Source: Berberis thunbergii
Taxonomy: Eukaryota; Streptophyta; Magnoliopsida; Ranunculales; Berberidaceae
Reading direction: 5' to 3'
DNA: 64,000 nt
Assembly: GCA_003290165.1 (NCBI GenBank)
Contig: QNQO01002064.1
Span: 62,001 to 126,000 of the forward strand
Shown here piece by piece: positions 35,701 through 48,405 of this stretch. The position numbers and the translations under genes were made by a program. Every line of letters starts with the position of its first letter. Positions within the stretch are counted from its first letter, which is position 1. The notes beneath the pieces were generated by a model that was not told the DNA's origin, ran no database searches, and was given only the letters and a program-made list of their open reading frames with translations.

Positions 35701-36441
35701 CAAAAGTCGGCAAACATATTAAATGAAATGTCTGATCTATTTATTGGATAACTTACTTGATGTGATGAGGATCACTCACTTCCAATTATTGTTCCCTCTG
35801 ACCACTGACTAGGACCATGACCATGTCTGCGTCCCGCAATCTCCATCTCATTGACCTGTTGCTCAGTTCTCGTCATTGTATGCATCTCTGTCACAAACAT
35901 AGCAACCTGCCTTTGGAAATTTTGGTTAAGAAACACGTTCCAAGCACTTGTTCAGGTTTGGAAGGCCGTAAATTTGTAACTTGCATCATGAAGAAACTGA
36001 TCAGAAATTTTGCAATTCTACAAATAGCTGAAACAATGTTTAATTTGATCGAATGCATACACAGAGACTATTTCCACCGTACAATTCAAACATTATAAGC
36101 AAAAGGATACAAAAGTATGAAGCTATATACCATGCAGAGACTGTACAAATTGTAACAAAATCGATGATTTCTAGCCAAAAAACTTGCAAAGAAAAAAAAA
36201 AACAGAAAAGGAAAGGAAAAATGGATCTGTGCATGCTCAAAATTCAGGCCTTCCATACACAAAATAATGCCCCTGAAATTTAAGTAAGGCCATTCTTGGC
36301 AGATTGCATTGTAGTAACAAAATTGTATCAGAACTACAGTAGTTTTGAAGTGTTTGGGATGTCGACTGATAAAACTGGATTGAAATTCTGCAATTGAAGG
36401 CCCAAGAGCCCCCAAAACAGCCTGTATTTTTCTCCTAAAGT
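32710..36441. other. 3.7 kb without a recognised gene
   Basis: AT-rich intergenic DNA. Seen here: a (gatta) repeat at 33401-33422; an imperfect direct duplication of about 110-200 bases (34540-34720 versus 34805-34918; shared accaactagtcaatgaa-like and attttcttttggtaattc); and a minus-strand stretch at about 35905-35775 reading VAMFVTEMHTMTRTEQQ that looks protein-like but was not identified. 36100-36441 is probably 3' untranslated sequence of the carrier gene. Confidence 0.4.
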
Positions 36442-39400
36442 TCATCCAGCATTTGTAAGTGTCTTTTTGCGAAGTAGATCAGCCGACTCCTCATCAGATT
36501 TGACCATTGCTTTCTTTGCTAACTCGTATCCTGCAAAGTCATGGCGCCCAGAGGAGCAATCCAGAAGAATCTAGGGATAGCTCCCTTGTATAGTCCAAGT
36601 GGTCCCTCGTGGCGAAGAATAGAGAAGGCCACCATCGACATTGAAACTGGTAGTCCCTGAGGAGCAGTCATCATCCTTGTCTTCATCACGTCGAAGGGAG
36701 TTGTTATAACAGCAGCAAGCCCACCTGACAATGCCCCAACAGCAATAGTCTCCCAAGGTTCCAATTCCCTCCTCAGGAGCAGCTGTGCAGCCTTCAAAGA
36801 TTGCGTTAAAAAATGCAATCAGTACAGAATTTGTATCTAGTTTTTGACATCCAATACACATTTGACATAATAGAACACGTGAAATGAGCACTTCTGTAAT
36901 GATACAATAACAAACTAATGACACCTTTTTGGATTCAGCGTAGAGTCCCATCCCAGCAACATAGAAAGGAACCTCCCTGCAAAGAGTGGCACCAGTCCCC
37001 CGAAAGAAGCCCTTCAGGCCATCTTGACGCATAGTACCAACAATTGCTTCTCCAACATTATCAAAAAATGCCAGCCTGCAACCTCTGTTTCAACACCTCA
37101 CATGGGATTCGAACTGCTGTTCCAAGGATTGTGCTACAGAAAGATGCTATAGATTGCACCTATAGAGTTCCAATACAAATTTAGCGTGTATGTACTGTAG
37201 TTACAGCAAAAACAAGTGGACTAGATTTCTTCAGATAAATCAGTTTGCAGCATGGAAAGTTCCTTAAAAAGATATACTCTTAACAGATGAAGGGTGAAAA
37301 CACAAAGTGAAGACTTAAGGATACTATTTCAACAGAAAGTAGGACAATACAGGTACAACTGAAAAGACAGGAAAAAAAAAAAAATCTGGATGCAAGCACG
37401 CTCACACTGAGCAGGACCAAAGGGAATCCAAAGCAAAATTATTGTCATTACCTGAAACTCGGGGAGTGTTGGAGCAACATTTATTAAAAGAAGTTTGCTT
37501 GCCTCAAAGATTCCAGTCCGCAATCCATGACTGTTGTCAAAGAAAATAGAAGTTCAGCAAAGTTGCAAGGAAATGAGGATGTAAAATAGTGGTCTGGAAA
37601 GTTGAAACTAACCTTGAAAATTGCCCAAGAATCGCTGGAATGCAGCCCCTATACAATCCCTGAACTCCAATTTCTGGAAGTTTTGATACCAGTTCTGGGA
37701 AGGATAATGTTGATGCTTGCACTCGAGTCTGAAAGACAATGGATCGTTGTAAAAAGTCCTAATGAATGGGAGTTTTAATACATTACTTTTTAACACTTTC
37801 TTTCCCCAACTTTAACAACGGGATGTCAAGAATGTGTTAATGTGGTGTAAGATATTTCTAGAATTCTAGTATTTAAAGCCATTGAAAATTACGTAAATTA
37901 GTGGGAGCAACTCCTGCTTCGCTGCTTGTATGATTCATGATTATGGTTTGATCAGCTTCTTTAACACAGGCTTCCTGCCTAACTCCGCATCTAGTGTGTG
38001 TTCCTTTCAGTTTTTGAGAATAGTACATACTGAGACAATTCCTCTCCTTACGTGACTCGGGTATTATTCTAATTGTCTAATAGACTAATAATAGGAAGCA
38101 CGTACACGCCATTTTAGGTTGCTATCACTCCTCAGACACGTCTTGAATGTAGCAACTCATGTGTCATGGGGTTGGTATGGCCTCATACCACTTCCCGAAA
38201 CCAAAGGTTTTTTTTTTATAGTGCTGATATAAAAATACCAAAAACAATAAACAAGTAGCTCCCCGAACAATCTTTTACACTCGTGAATGTAATTATCAAA
38301 CATAGTCATCAAACCAATGCTTACAGCAGGACTGCAGGATGCAATTATAAACATAGGCTTTCAGACAATCTTTCCCTATTAGAAACTTTTGTTGATATAC
38401 ATAATGAGTTAAACCTAAAAAGTTAGAGGATGATTATGGAATCAAAGTTCTTACTTTTATTGTGTCAACAGGATGCAACAGAGACGTCGAAAGAGCAGAA
38501 GCAAGACCCCCTGCCAAAGCAGACTTCAACACACTTCCAGCAGGTATTTCTACAGGAGGAGCGACCGCAACAACAGTAGCAGCTTCAAACCAGATATTCC
38601 TGCTCACCAAAAATTGTTGACATGATGATCATGTCAAATTAAACCATTATTAGAACGTTAATTTATTTGGCAAGTGTGGGCATTGTAAATGTTCCTTTTT
38701 TATGTTTTTTTTTTTTAGATCAAACACACACCAAGAATTTTATTGGTCAAATAAAATTATTGGTAAGAAGCTATGCAGAATAACAACAAGAAACATAACC
38801 AGAGTAAATTCTATGCAGAAAGTAAACGCAAAATGAAGAGAAAACCAAATATCAACCTGAGTAGTAGCACTATATGAAGGCATTTTCCAGTTTTTTGGAC
38901 CCTTAAGAGGATACTGTAACTAGGACTCATCTAGCCCTGATTCTAGAGAGCCAGGCCGGCCCATCCACCATCCATCATCCTAGAGATGGACCCATTTTCA
39001 GCATCTCTAGGTTGATGGATGGTGATGGTGATGGGCCGGCCTGACGCTGTAAAAGCCTGGCTCTCTAGCAAGGCTCCTCATCTAGATAATCTTCTCATAC
39101 ATCCCAGGACAGGTAAAGCTTGGAAAGAGATGAGGCAGCCAGGCAGGAAGAACTCAAATTATTAGCAACAAGCTTATTAGCCTCTACCATCTACGAAAAT
39201 ATTCAGATTCAGGATCAAATCAAATGTCTTTGCAGGTCATCCAGTGAGTGTGGATGGACTTGAACCGGTGAGGCAAAGGGGGCATATCAAGGAGGTTTTC
39301 TCGGTGTGTGAGAAACCCAGATGGATGGGGGAAGGATTGAAGAAAGTCGATAGGAATTCCTCGTTGAAATGATCAAGCAGTGAAAATCATTTTTCATCCA

Positions 39401-42133
39401 TGGCCAGGAGTCGGATGTATAGCTTTTGTAAATTTGTCAAAATTTGGCTTCATGAGATGAAGGTAAGCTAATTAAGTAATTATCATCATCACAGCAAGAC
39501 TTAGGGGTTGGGTTGGTTGAATACTAGTGCTGGCGTCTTGCAACTGCCGAAATCTAATGTCCTTAACTTCATATAGAAAGTCAAAATTTTGAATATCTCG
39601 TTCATGTGGAGCAGAGACAAAGTGAATCGTTTTCTATTTGGTGGATTAAGGCAATCCACCTTTTGAGGCTCCATGTTGATTTCCGGGAGGAAGGTCATGT
39701 TTCATTAAAATGTGATAATCAGTTTTTCACTTATCTTGCATTTATGTCAATCCTCCTAATAATATGCATGAATTAACTCATAATCTTGAACCACTATCAC
39801 CTCATTTTCTCCAAAATATGTTAATCCTAGATTCTAACACAGATGGGTATATTAGATAACAAAGTGACTGACTGACTCTACTGAACATAACATATATTGA
39901 ACACACCGAAATTAAAGTAATTGTCAATCCTTGTCTTGAAAGAAAAAAAAAACAATGCAAAAAAAGTTTACAGATCAATTACCTAGGATCATCTTGAAGT
40001 CGATCAGAAGGAAGAAGAAGCATAAAATTGCGAAAGTGACCATAAGAGATAGATCCTTCCGTATCTGCGTCTAGAAAGCGCATCATGGCAACAGCATTAT
40101 CATCATTTGCAGGAAGTCCGGCATTTTTCAGGGATGTCACAACTTGACTCTTTTGCAGTGTTCCTGACTTACTCAAACATAGAGTAGTATAAGCTCGAAG
40201 AATAGTTGGTTCCTTCTGTTCCATTATAGATAAGAATTGCTTCCATCCAAATGATTTCGAAAATAAGTGACTTCTAGTGCGACGCATTAACTCCCGTGCA
40301 TATCTCCGTGGGCAATTTTCTCTTCCTCATTGCAATCTCAAGATCTTCCAAAGTCACTTGGCCATCTCCATCTCTGTCTAGCTCCTCAAAGAAACGCCGT
40401 CCTGAAAGCACACAAGATTGAATTTAGTTGATTAGTACTCGTTAAGGATTTCAGATCTATGGAAGATTTACAAATAAATGAATTTGTTTGTAAGAATTGA
40501 TTGATTTACAAATAAATGAATTTCAGATCTATGGAAGATTTACAGGTACGCATTAACAACCACCTCCTCCACACGCTCCCTTTTCTTCCAGAAGAAAATA
40601 CCAACTAAACCACTAACATGACAGGTAAGGTAATTTAGACCCTTGATTGGACACTCCAGGCTTACATTATCAATTCTTTCACATATCTTTTGAAGGCTCC
40701 CATTCTTTCCTTTTCCAAGCAAACGTATTACTTGAGTCCTAATGATTTTTTTTTTCCTTTTTTAAACAAAATAATATTCTTGAAATGCATTAGTAATTAG
40801 CCTATCAGATTGTCGAATTGTGAATTATGTGGAACTGACTGTAAGATAAATGAGATGTTAAACAAAAAGGAAGACTCGAAATAGATACTTTAGAAAAAAT
40901 AATCCAGTTTCAGAATCTAAGCTCCTGTTTTTGTTTCAGAACTGCAACAACAGATACCATATAAATGTCAATCATCAAATAAAGATTGCATACCTTCAGA
41001 CTCGGTGTATCTGAAGAAGTCCTGTACAGAGAACAACTTTTTCTTATCTGGATACTCTTGAGAGGAACGCCCCAAATGAGGTACAAGCTCAATCAATTCT
41101 GTCAGTGAAACAGCGGACAATGTGGAACGCAACCGTTCCACATTAGATAACGGAATATTTAACAAACTGTTTGGCACCTTCTGAGGTGAAATATTCTCCG
41201 ATTCTTCCTTATTTGCAATAGGTACATCTTCCTCATTCTCATCTTTGGTAGAAGTTACTCCAACCAGACTTGATGGATCGCCAGCAACCCTTGCAAACTT
41301 CAGATTTCCCAAAAAGGAATTCACATCTTCTTTTCTTCCTTTGAAAATAGCATAAAACACTCCAAAATGATCAAATGGAGGGGCAGGTGAAGGAGGATCA
41401 GGTTTCTGTTCATAAATCTGATGACAATTTTTTTGGCTGTCCTGATCAAACTTGGAAAGATTTTGAATTACTTGATCACACACAAAACCTAGAAACAGTT
41501 CCAAAGATAAAACATCTCCTTCCTTGGATGCTTTTGCACTGTTGTGGAATTCTGGAGTCAACTCGGAGTCTTTAAATTCTCTTTTGTTTTGTTTAGAAGA
41601 AAGCCCCATTAACAATTCAGCATTTCCATGGCTACAAATTTTTTGATTTTGCTTCTTCCCAGTCTTGAACGGATTCGGAAATGCCTGAACAACACTGTTA
41701 ACAAACAGAGACCATGTAACTGCAAACTGCATGCAATTCACACAAGATCCCTCTTCTTTACGAAAATCATTCCCTTTGGTTCCACTTTTCAAATTTTCCA
41801 CATTCCTACAGCAATTACCATCCGAATGATGAAACAAATTCCCCCAAAATGATTTCAGTGGAGCCCTAATGACTGAACCCTTCTTTCTCTCATCATTTAC
41901 AACTTCCTTACACTGTTTTTCTTCACTGAACGCACTCCAACATTCCGATTGTCTATACAAACATCAAAGTGAGAGAAAATATCCATCTTCTTAACCTCAT
42001 TTCTTGGACCTGCCCAACACGACTCGAAATCTTTAGCAGCTTTCCGGATTCCACATTCAAGTGGCGAAAATGCTTCTTTAACCACGTTGAGCGAATTAAA
42101 GAAAGACTCTACAGGATCATTTCTTGACACCAT
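36442..42133 (-). CDS. SAMTL: SAMTL-type mitochondrial carrier with EF-hand (frame-broken in four places)
   Basis: A long, plant-specific member of the mitochondrial carrier family resembling Arabidopsis S-adenosylmethionine transporter-like; expected inner organelle membrane. Exons: 42133-40994, 40401-39983, 38599-38455, 37728-37613, 37530-37452, 37159-36925, 36791-36442, all GT-AG. ATG 42133-42131 begins MVSRNDPVESFFNSLN. The N-terminal extension ends in FFRYTESEG; exon 2 has an EF-hand loop DRDGDGQVTLED and a weaker DADTEGSISYGH; exons 3-7 hold three carrier repeats (HPVDTIKTRVQA, IPCEVLKQRLQAG, TPFDVMKTRMMTA). Frame is lost at 41916-41920 (one T short), 40310-40312 (one G extra), 37063-37068 (one A extra) and about 36539-36541 (one base short). 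Correcting for these gives 827 residues, the family length. Splice sites and sequence are otherwise well conserved, so either assembly error or young pseudogene. Confidence 0.9.
38935..39076. mobile_element. foldback element F11, 142 bp, in carrier intron
   Basis: Perfect 9-bp duplication CTCATCTAG (38926-38934, 39077-39085). Termini CCCTGATTCTAGAGAGCC / GGCTCTCTAGCAAGGCTC; stem with CAGGCCGGCCCATC and ATCATCCTAGAGATG around the loop acccattttcagc. The right arm has a ~13-base bulge (gacgctgtaaaag). It sits in the intron between exons 2 and 3 of the carrier gene. Confidence 0.88.
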
Positions 42134-42172
42134 CACCAAAACCTAGATCAAAACTCTACGCAAGCTTCAAAC

Positions 42173-42850
42173 CTGTTACAATACAAAAAAAATTCAAGTC
42201 ATGTAATTCCAGTGTCATTTCCACTAACTCCTCAAAATCCCCAAAAATCAAAACCCGATTGCTCCAATCAACATAAAACCCGCATCTCTTCTCTAAGAAT
42301 AATCCATTTCAGACATGCAAAAGCCCCAAATTTATTAATTAAAAAAAAATCAGAATTTGTTGTGTGTTCTCCAATCAAAACATCAAGGAAAATTTTAAAC
42401 ATCCATGCAATTAAAACAAAGCTTCATTTACAAAATTAAAACTGGGCGGCTCCCAATCCCTTCCTGAAATTAGTAGAGAGCATCCATTTCATCCATTGAA
42501 GATTAAAATCAAATCAAGACATGGATTGAAGGTGTCAGACCTCCATGCATTGAAAACAAAGTCATTTTCACTAAACAAATTGAAAAGCCCTAGAAAATAA
42601 CAAGAAAACAAAATCTCTTCCCAGAAACAGTAATAAAAAAACCATTTCCTGCATTCAGAAACCAAAAAACTAAACATTTCTCGCAATCCATCCATCCAAT
42701 CGAAATCCACAAAAGCATCATCATAAACCTTGAACATACATGCATTCAACACAGAGCCCATGACTGCTTCACCAGATTGCAAAAAACACTATCATCCAAC
42801 TTCAAACATCATTTCAGAAGTGAAAGAAGCTATACTCAAAAAAAACTTAC
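42173..42850 (-). other. 5' UTR intron of the carrier gene
   Basis: On the minus strand, TTCTTG|GTAAGTTT at 42851/42850 and TTGTAACAG|GTTTGAAG at 42173/42172 define a 678-base intron. It would join an upstream leader exon (about 42852-43000) to the leader bases just before the ATG at 42133. 5' UTR introns are common in plant genes; this one is inferred from splice signals only. Confidence 0.55.
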
Positions 42851-43390
42851 CAAGAACAGAAAGTCAAAAGAGATGAAGAACAAAAACTACACTAATAATC
42901 AGTAATGGATTCAAATTCAAACAAGAAGAAATTGAGATTGAAAGAGAAAGAGAGAGTGCAATCTCACCTCACCTCATTGCCCTCATCCACCAAACACCAA
43001 ACCCTAGAGATGAATCAATCAAACAATCACGGAACAAATAATGAATCAATCAATCAATCTCTTCAAACAACGACACTACTCAGCTCCACTTCCTTCGTCT
43101 TTGTGCGATTTCAATTTGAAAACCCTAGATGTGTACGGACTCCGTGGATAATGCAAGCTGACGCGAAGCCTAGTAACACGGTGGACACCTGGGCTAAATT
43201 GGTTTCTTCTCAGAGACCGCTTTGCCTATTTTTGATTTTTAATGTGCAGGGTATTATTGGATAGACTTCTTTCCGTGCTATTATTGGGTTCTTTGAAATC
43301 GAAACATGGGAGTGAGCGTTCAAGTTAAGCTGGATTTTACAAGTCACAGTGGGGCTGGTAAAAAGACAGTAAAAATGAGAAAAATAGTTA

Positions 43391-43836
43391 GGCCTCGTTT
43401 GGTTACTCGATGGAATGAGAATGATTGTGATAATGGGAATGTAATGAAAATGGTAATGGTAATAGGAATATGTATGTTTAGTATACGGCAATGATAATAG
43501 TGTATGACATTATTTGGTATGTGAATTTATGGTAGGAATTGAATGGGAATGACTTGTGCATTTTATGAAATACCCTCAATTATTATAACTAGGAGTTATT
43601 ACAGGGAGGGTGAAGAGGGCAAACAAGTCATTATGCTTATCTTGACCATTACAGTGGGAATCGTAATCGCCATTCATAGGGTGGAAGGTATGAATGGTCA
43701 TTACAATTAAATCTGTAATGGGAATGACCATTACGATGGTTTTATGTGATACCAAACGCAGGAATGTCTTTGACCCATTACATTACAATAGTCAATCATT
43801 ACATTACGACGGTTAATGGAGTAACCAAACACGCCC
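43391..43836. mobile_element. Tourist-like (PIF/Harbinger) MITE, 446 bp
   Basis: Termini GGCCTCGTTTGGTTACTC and GAGTAACCAAACACGCCC are inverted; flanked by TTA on both sides (43388-43390, 43837-43839), the usual 3-bp Harbinger target. The interior is made of aatgggaatg and cattac-type repeats. About 0.4 kb upstream of the presumed carrier-gene leader. Confidence 0.88.
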
Positions 43837-43976
43837 TTATAATTTTTTGTGGGTCAAGGGACTTCAAATGTAAACGTGTTTAGTACTATTACCAAATACC
43901 AAGTATTTAGAGAATTTGAGAATCAAAAGGCTAACAATTTTTATATGGTGCATTGCATCCAACATTTGGTGCCAAC

Positions 43977-44050
43977 AGGGGCGGAGCCACATACAGGACA
44001 TGGGGCCGTTGCCTTCCCTAAAAATTTTAAACTTGAAATTTTTATAGTAA
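43977..44050. mobile_element. hAT terminus fragment
   Basis: CAGGGGCGGAGCCAC followed by ggacatggggccgttgccttcccta resembles the 5' end of common plant hAT elements that start CAGGGGCGGA. No matching right end was found. Confidence 0.5.
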
Positions 44051-44199
44051 ATAGTAGTCAAATTTGTGGATAATAGTTGTGTATTTGACTTGATGATACA
44101 TAAAATTGTCATCCGATAATGGTCATACACGTAGTTCAAGTCACCATAAATATTGAAAAGTCATTACAAAGGCTTAAGTCATCGTAAATATTGATGGAT

Positions 44200-44560
44200 T
44201 TTATGAACAAGATTGAGGGAATCATTCTCATCTCAATGAAAGAAGAGACTGTTACAATAAACAACATTCTTCATTGCGCCAACCGAACTTAAGTCACGCA
44301 CACAACTGAATACAGTCATCAATTCACTCATTGTATAAGGTAAAGAAGAATGTATGAACTTATAACTCAATTGACTTTCAACTCGATTCGGGAGAGGTCG
44401 ATTTGACTATCTTATCTACACTATGCAACTTTAACTGAAATTTGTTTAAATTTACCTATTTATTCCAACAGAGTTACTGGCTTGAGCATCAGACTATCTT
44501 CAACCACAAAAAATATGGTCCTTAACAGTCTAGCATTTATAACCTCAAAACTCAATCCAA
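44200..44560 (+). mobile_element. diverged gypsy LTR fragment
   Basis: Homologous to the LTR at 1020-1250: gaagagactgttacaataaa (gaggagactgttacaaaaac), a TATA-like tataaggtaaagaag, atgcaactttaactg and ccaacagagttactggcttg. More diverged, with no PBS or gag downstream, so a solo or truncated relic. Confidence 0.7.
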
Positions 44561-45759
44561 TACATAGTGAAGCCCCGTAATAGAGCGCTAAACGTGTAAA
44601 TAACGATGGAGCTGAGCTGACTGTACACGAGCATAATTTTAATTAATCATTTTATGAATATTAATTAACCACCGACCCGAAAAACTGTGCCGTATCAGGT
44701 TTTGCATCGTTTCGTTTTTAAGCGAATTTTTTAATGGAAAAAGGAGAGAAGGATAAAATAATCATAAAAGATAGTTGATGAGCTGTTGTTGTAAAGCAAC
44801 AGAAGCTCCACGTAGTCAAACAATACTTGGATTTGTTGATACTACCACTCAATCACGTTGATGTTGACACGTGTCAACGTCAACGGTCCAAAATTGATCT
44901 GTTGTCGTAGCATTCAGGTTATGATTGTGACATGGATGGATTTATCTGTGAACCAGGGATGTCTTTTGTGCAAGGAATGAGATTCCGAAATTTTCGAAAT
45001 TTATTTCGGTATTTTTAAATGATAATAAAAAAAAGGACAAAAAAGAAATAATTACAATTTTACAAGAGTTTTTTCTTAAAAATACAAAAAATTAGCTGAA
45101 AAATTTTACATTTTTTCGAGGGTTTCTTTCGAATAATTTTGGAGGTTTTTTTTTTATAATTATCACTTCTTTTAATTATTTATTGATTTTTTAAATCACG
45201 TCTTAATTTTCTAATTATTGTTTATTTTACTTATATATAAAAATAAATTAAACCAATTCATAATTTTCTAATTATATATTGATTTCATGTATTTTCATTT
45301 TTTAGTATCTAAGTTCATTTAATATGTTTAATAGATTTATCTAATTGTTTTTTATTTTTCACATATTTCAAATACTCTTAAATTAATTATATATATTTTG
45401 TTTATTTTAAAAAATTTTAAATTTTTTATTTACACATCGAAATATTATTTCTTAAAATTAGGATACTGAAATTAACTTAAAAAACGAAAACACAATCCTT
45501 GCTTTTGTTTCGTTTTGTGCAAGTAACTTAGTTTGGAGCTCTAAAATCTTCATGTAGACGGGACGGGATGGAATGGATCTCAAAATTCCAATGCCTACCT
45601 TCAGGGACTATTGTGCATATCACAATTATACATACAATCATCATAAATTGCTCTATTTCAGTTATGTGTACCGTCTCCAGTGTATTAATCAGCTGGTGCA
45701 GCTACCTTTCCATCAACATCAAATCTATTTTCAGCTATGTAGAGTTTACAATGTACACC
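44561..45759. other. intergenic, AT-rich, nothing recognised
   Basis: Very AT-rich (especially 44980-45480). No gene, and no element ends that could be supported. Confidence 0.4.
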
Positions 45760-45897
45760 CAGTGATTCTAAACGGCGAGGAAACGAGCGAGGGAAGGGGT
45801 GTGACCTTCTATTCCTTTCGAAATGCGTGTTAGTGTGAATCTCGAGGAGGACAGAGGGGGTTTCCCTCGTCCGTTTTCTCGCTGCCTAGAAAGACTC
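45760..45897. mobile_element. foldback element F7, 138 bp
   Basis: Termini CAGTGATTCTAAACGGCGAG and its partner CTCGCTGCCTAGAAAGACTC; flanks ATGTACACC / ATGTATAAC (45751-45759, 45898-45906; 7 of 9). The stem is less perfect than in F6 or F10. Its right flank overlaps the left target duplication of F8. Confidence 0.75.
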
Positions 45898-45910
45898 ATG
45901 TATAACACAT

Positions 45911-46086
45911 GGATTTGTCTAAACAGCGAGGAAAGGGGCAAGGAAACCAATGAGGAAGGATGTGAAGCCGTTCACTCTCTTAAGATGCGTAAAAGTGCTT
46001 TCAAATACGCACTTTTAAGCATATCGAGGGGAAAGAATTGCTTCACCCCCCTCCCTCGCTGGTTCCCTCGCCATTTAGAATTTCCC
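45911..46086. mobile_element. foldback element F8, 176 bp
   Basis: Perfect 9-bp duplication ATAACACAT (45902-45910, 46087-46095). Termini GGATTTGTCTAAACAGCGAG / CTCGCCATTTAGAATTTCCC; apex arms AAGATGCGTAAAAGTGC pair with gcacttttaagcatatc. Immediately next to F7. Confidence 0.9.
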
Positions 46087-46095
46087 ATAACACAT

Positions 46096-46777
46096 TATAC
46101 GCTTGGATAGAGTCGATACACATGAGTTTACTATTCTTTCGCGATCATCGATTTTTTTTATTTTTTTTTTTTTCTTTTCTGGTTAGAGAGACTCTTCATG
46201 ATATTGAACAAACACATAAGGTTTCAAAAACAACTCGACGTACATATTTCAAATAATGCGACTTTGAATAAAAATCCCTATAGTGTAGATTTGTTTTCTC
46301 AAATTAAAAAAGCTTAATCGTGAAAAAGCAACCTTAGCACCCCAAACAACACACACCCATCATGTGGTTAGTAGGAGGTTGGGACCACTGACCCAAGTGG
46401 GCTAACACATGGTGTGAGGTGTAGAGCAAAATAAACAAATCCATACAACATGAGCCCTCCAAATTCCTACTGCTCATTGTCTCTAAACCTTTGTTTTTGG
46501 CAATTTGAGTTGTCAAATCTTGGTTTGGTCCGTCCAATAAAAAAAGATGTCAAATCTTGCTACTACATGAAACCACACCTTTTTGTACCCACCACCTAAA
46601 AAGTGCAAAAGTTTGCTCAGTTTCCAAGTAAATCTTAAACCATCTTCGCAAAAAAAAATCCCATCAGTATCAAATTCCACTGTGTTTCACCAATTAGACA
46701 TCTATAATCTTAGGCTAAACTGATTCACCATTCTCAACCAATGAGTTGCCTTAGATCTAATATAATATCCATTAATT
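46096..46777. other. intergenic, nothing recognised
   Basis: No gene and no element ends. A T-rich tract lies at 46153-46182. Confidence 0.4.
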
Positions 46778-46900
46778 TGAGCTCAGTTGATCAGACATTC
46801 ATTCTCTTTATAAGAAGTTGTGGCAGATTCGAAACTAACTATTTATGATTTTATGAGTTTTCGTTTGATTATTAAAAAGTGTTTTGTCGTTGATAAGCCC
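46778..46900 (+). mobile_element. tRNA-derived SINE-like element
   Basis: Box A-like TGAGCTCAGTTGATCAGAC (46778-46796) and box B-like GATTCGAAACT (46826-46836), followed by tatgagttttcgtttgattatta, the same body as the SINE at 5428-5560 (gtgagttttcgcccgatta). Ends are not sharp. Confidence 0.6.
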
Positions 46901-47158
46901 CCCGTTCATAAAAATCCCACATCGAAATGAAAGCAAATGTTGAAGCACCCAACAAGTTCATCTCTGCTACATAACTTGGTTGAAGAGTTTTTATAAATTT
47001 TACGTTTTCTAATTTTGCTCTTACTGAGATTGGAACTTATATTCCGTTCCAATTGCTTTGTATATGTGGTTAGAGTAACTCTATCAAGCCAACCATGTTT
47101 GCTAGCTTAAAAAAAAGATTATTTTTATTTTTACACTTTTTATCCATATCTTTAAAAC

Positions 47159-47321
47159 GAGTCCTTCTAGCCATCGAGAAAACGAGCGAGGGGTAAGTAT
47201 TATCACTCATCTCCTTCGAGATTCATGAAGATGTGTATCACAAAAACACAACACACATCTCAAGGGGAGTGAGCGGTCAACATTTACCCCTCGCCCATTT
47301 CCTCTCCATTTAGAATTTTTC
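47159..47321. mobile_element. foldback element F9, 163 bp
   Basis: Perfect 9-bp duplication CTTTAAAAC (47150-47158, 47322-47330). Termini GAGTCCTTCTAGCCATCGAG / CTCTCCATTTAGAATTTTTC; modules AACGAGCGAGGGGTAA; apex gatgtgtatc with a short AC-rich loop. Left arm more decayed than right. Confidence 0.9.
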
Positions 47322-47330
47322 CTTTAAAAC

Positions 47331-47802
47331 ACATGACCCGCTAGAATTGTTGATTTGCTTCTCTACCAAACAAGCTATATAGGTGTCAAATATTTCATGA
47401 TGCATGCATCACAACATCTCAACGTTGCCTACTCGTTGCCTAATCATCATGAACACTTTTGCTTATCCTTTCGTCTCCATAAAGCATTTAACGTCACATG
47501 CTAACATCGACTTGCTACTCAACCAAATAGCAAAGACTTGATACACCACCACCCACATTGCCACGTTTCAGATTCTCACTACCAATATTATCATCATATC
47601 TTTACATGATTCACATCCAAATTTTTTTCACTTTTTTATTTTTATTTTTATCTCCGATGATGGTCAACTACGAAGCAGCTTTCCATGACCCATGAGTGAG
47701 TCATGGTTGGCCACGAGTTGATTTTTAGCAAAATTGTCAACTAAATTGCTTGGAATTTATAGGTTGGTGCTACAATATTGCACTTTTCATATTATAGTCC
47801 TT
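47331..47802. other. intergenic, nothing recognised
   Basis: AT-rich between a foldback element and the LTR element; no gene seen. Confidence 0.4.
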
Positions 47803-47807
47803 GTAGA

Positions 47808-48405
47808 TGTTACTGGTGAAAGCGTTACAAATGTTAAAATGTGAAGCTACAAATAAAATACTAACAAATATCGGAGACAATCAATTTAACGTGGTTCGAC
47901 AAACTCGCATATGTCCATGACAAATACCAACTTTACTAATGAGAGAAATATTACAAATGGAGAGAGCTACAAAACATCAGGAATGTTACAAATACAAGTG
48001 TTTAAACACAAAAACAAAACCCAACACTCTCTCTCTTCCATTTATTCTTCTTCTCACAAAAAACACAAATCCTCTCACAGATATAAAGGGATAAACCCTA
48101 ACACACAAATACAACAGAGATCTCACATCTTTTGGAGGATGATTGAAGAAGGGAAGTGTCTCATTCTTATATATGGTTCATATGCAGTGGTGGAAGGCGG
48201 TGGAGATCCTTCCACCACCTTCTAGCAGATCCAGCTCAAATCTAGCCCAAATCGAGTGTTCATCTTCATAATCCAGCTAAGCAGCATGTCGATTCGAACA
48301 AAGCAATTGCCGACAAGCCAAAATCCCATGCCGACATGTCGAGATTTGGGCGTTCACAGATATTTCGTCCTCCTTTGCATTATCTGTTTCCACTCTATTT
48401 CAACA
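47808..48405 (-). repeat. left LTR (3' LTR), 598 bp
   Basis: Pairs with 48917-49650. Landmarks: gttacaaatgttaaaatgtg, acgtggttcgacaaactcgc, ttggaggatgattgaagaag and the end ccactctatttcaaca. It lacks two internal duplications that lengthen the right LTR. Confidence 0.92.

Noticed and set aside
35775..35905. Possible minus-strand exon (VAMFVTEMHTMTRTEQQ)
   Set aside because: Protein-like but isolated, no assignable family, and no partner exons found.
41375..41852. Plus-strand open frames opposite the carrier gene
   Set aside because: Antisense shadows of SAMTL exon 1 with no domain resemblance.
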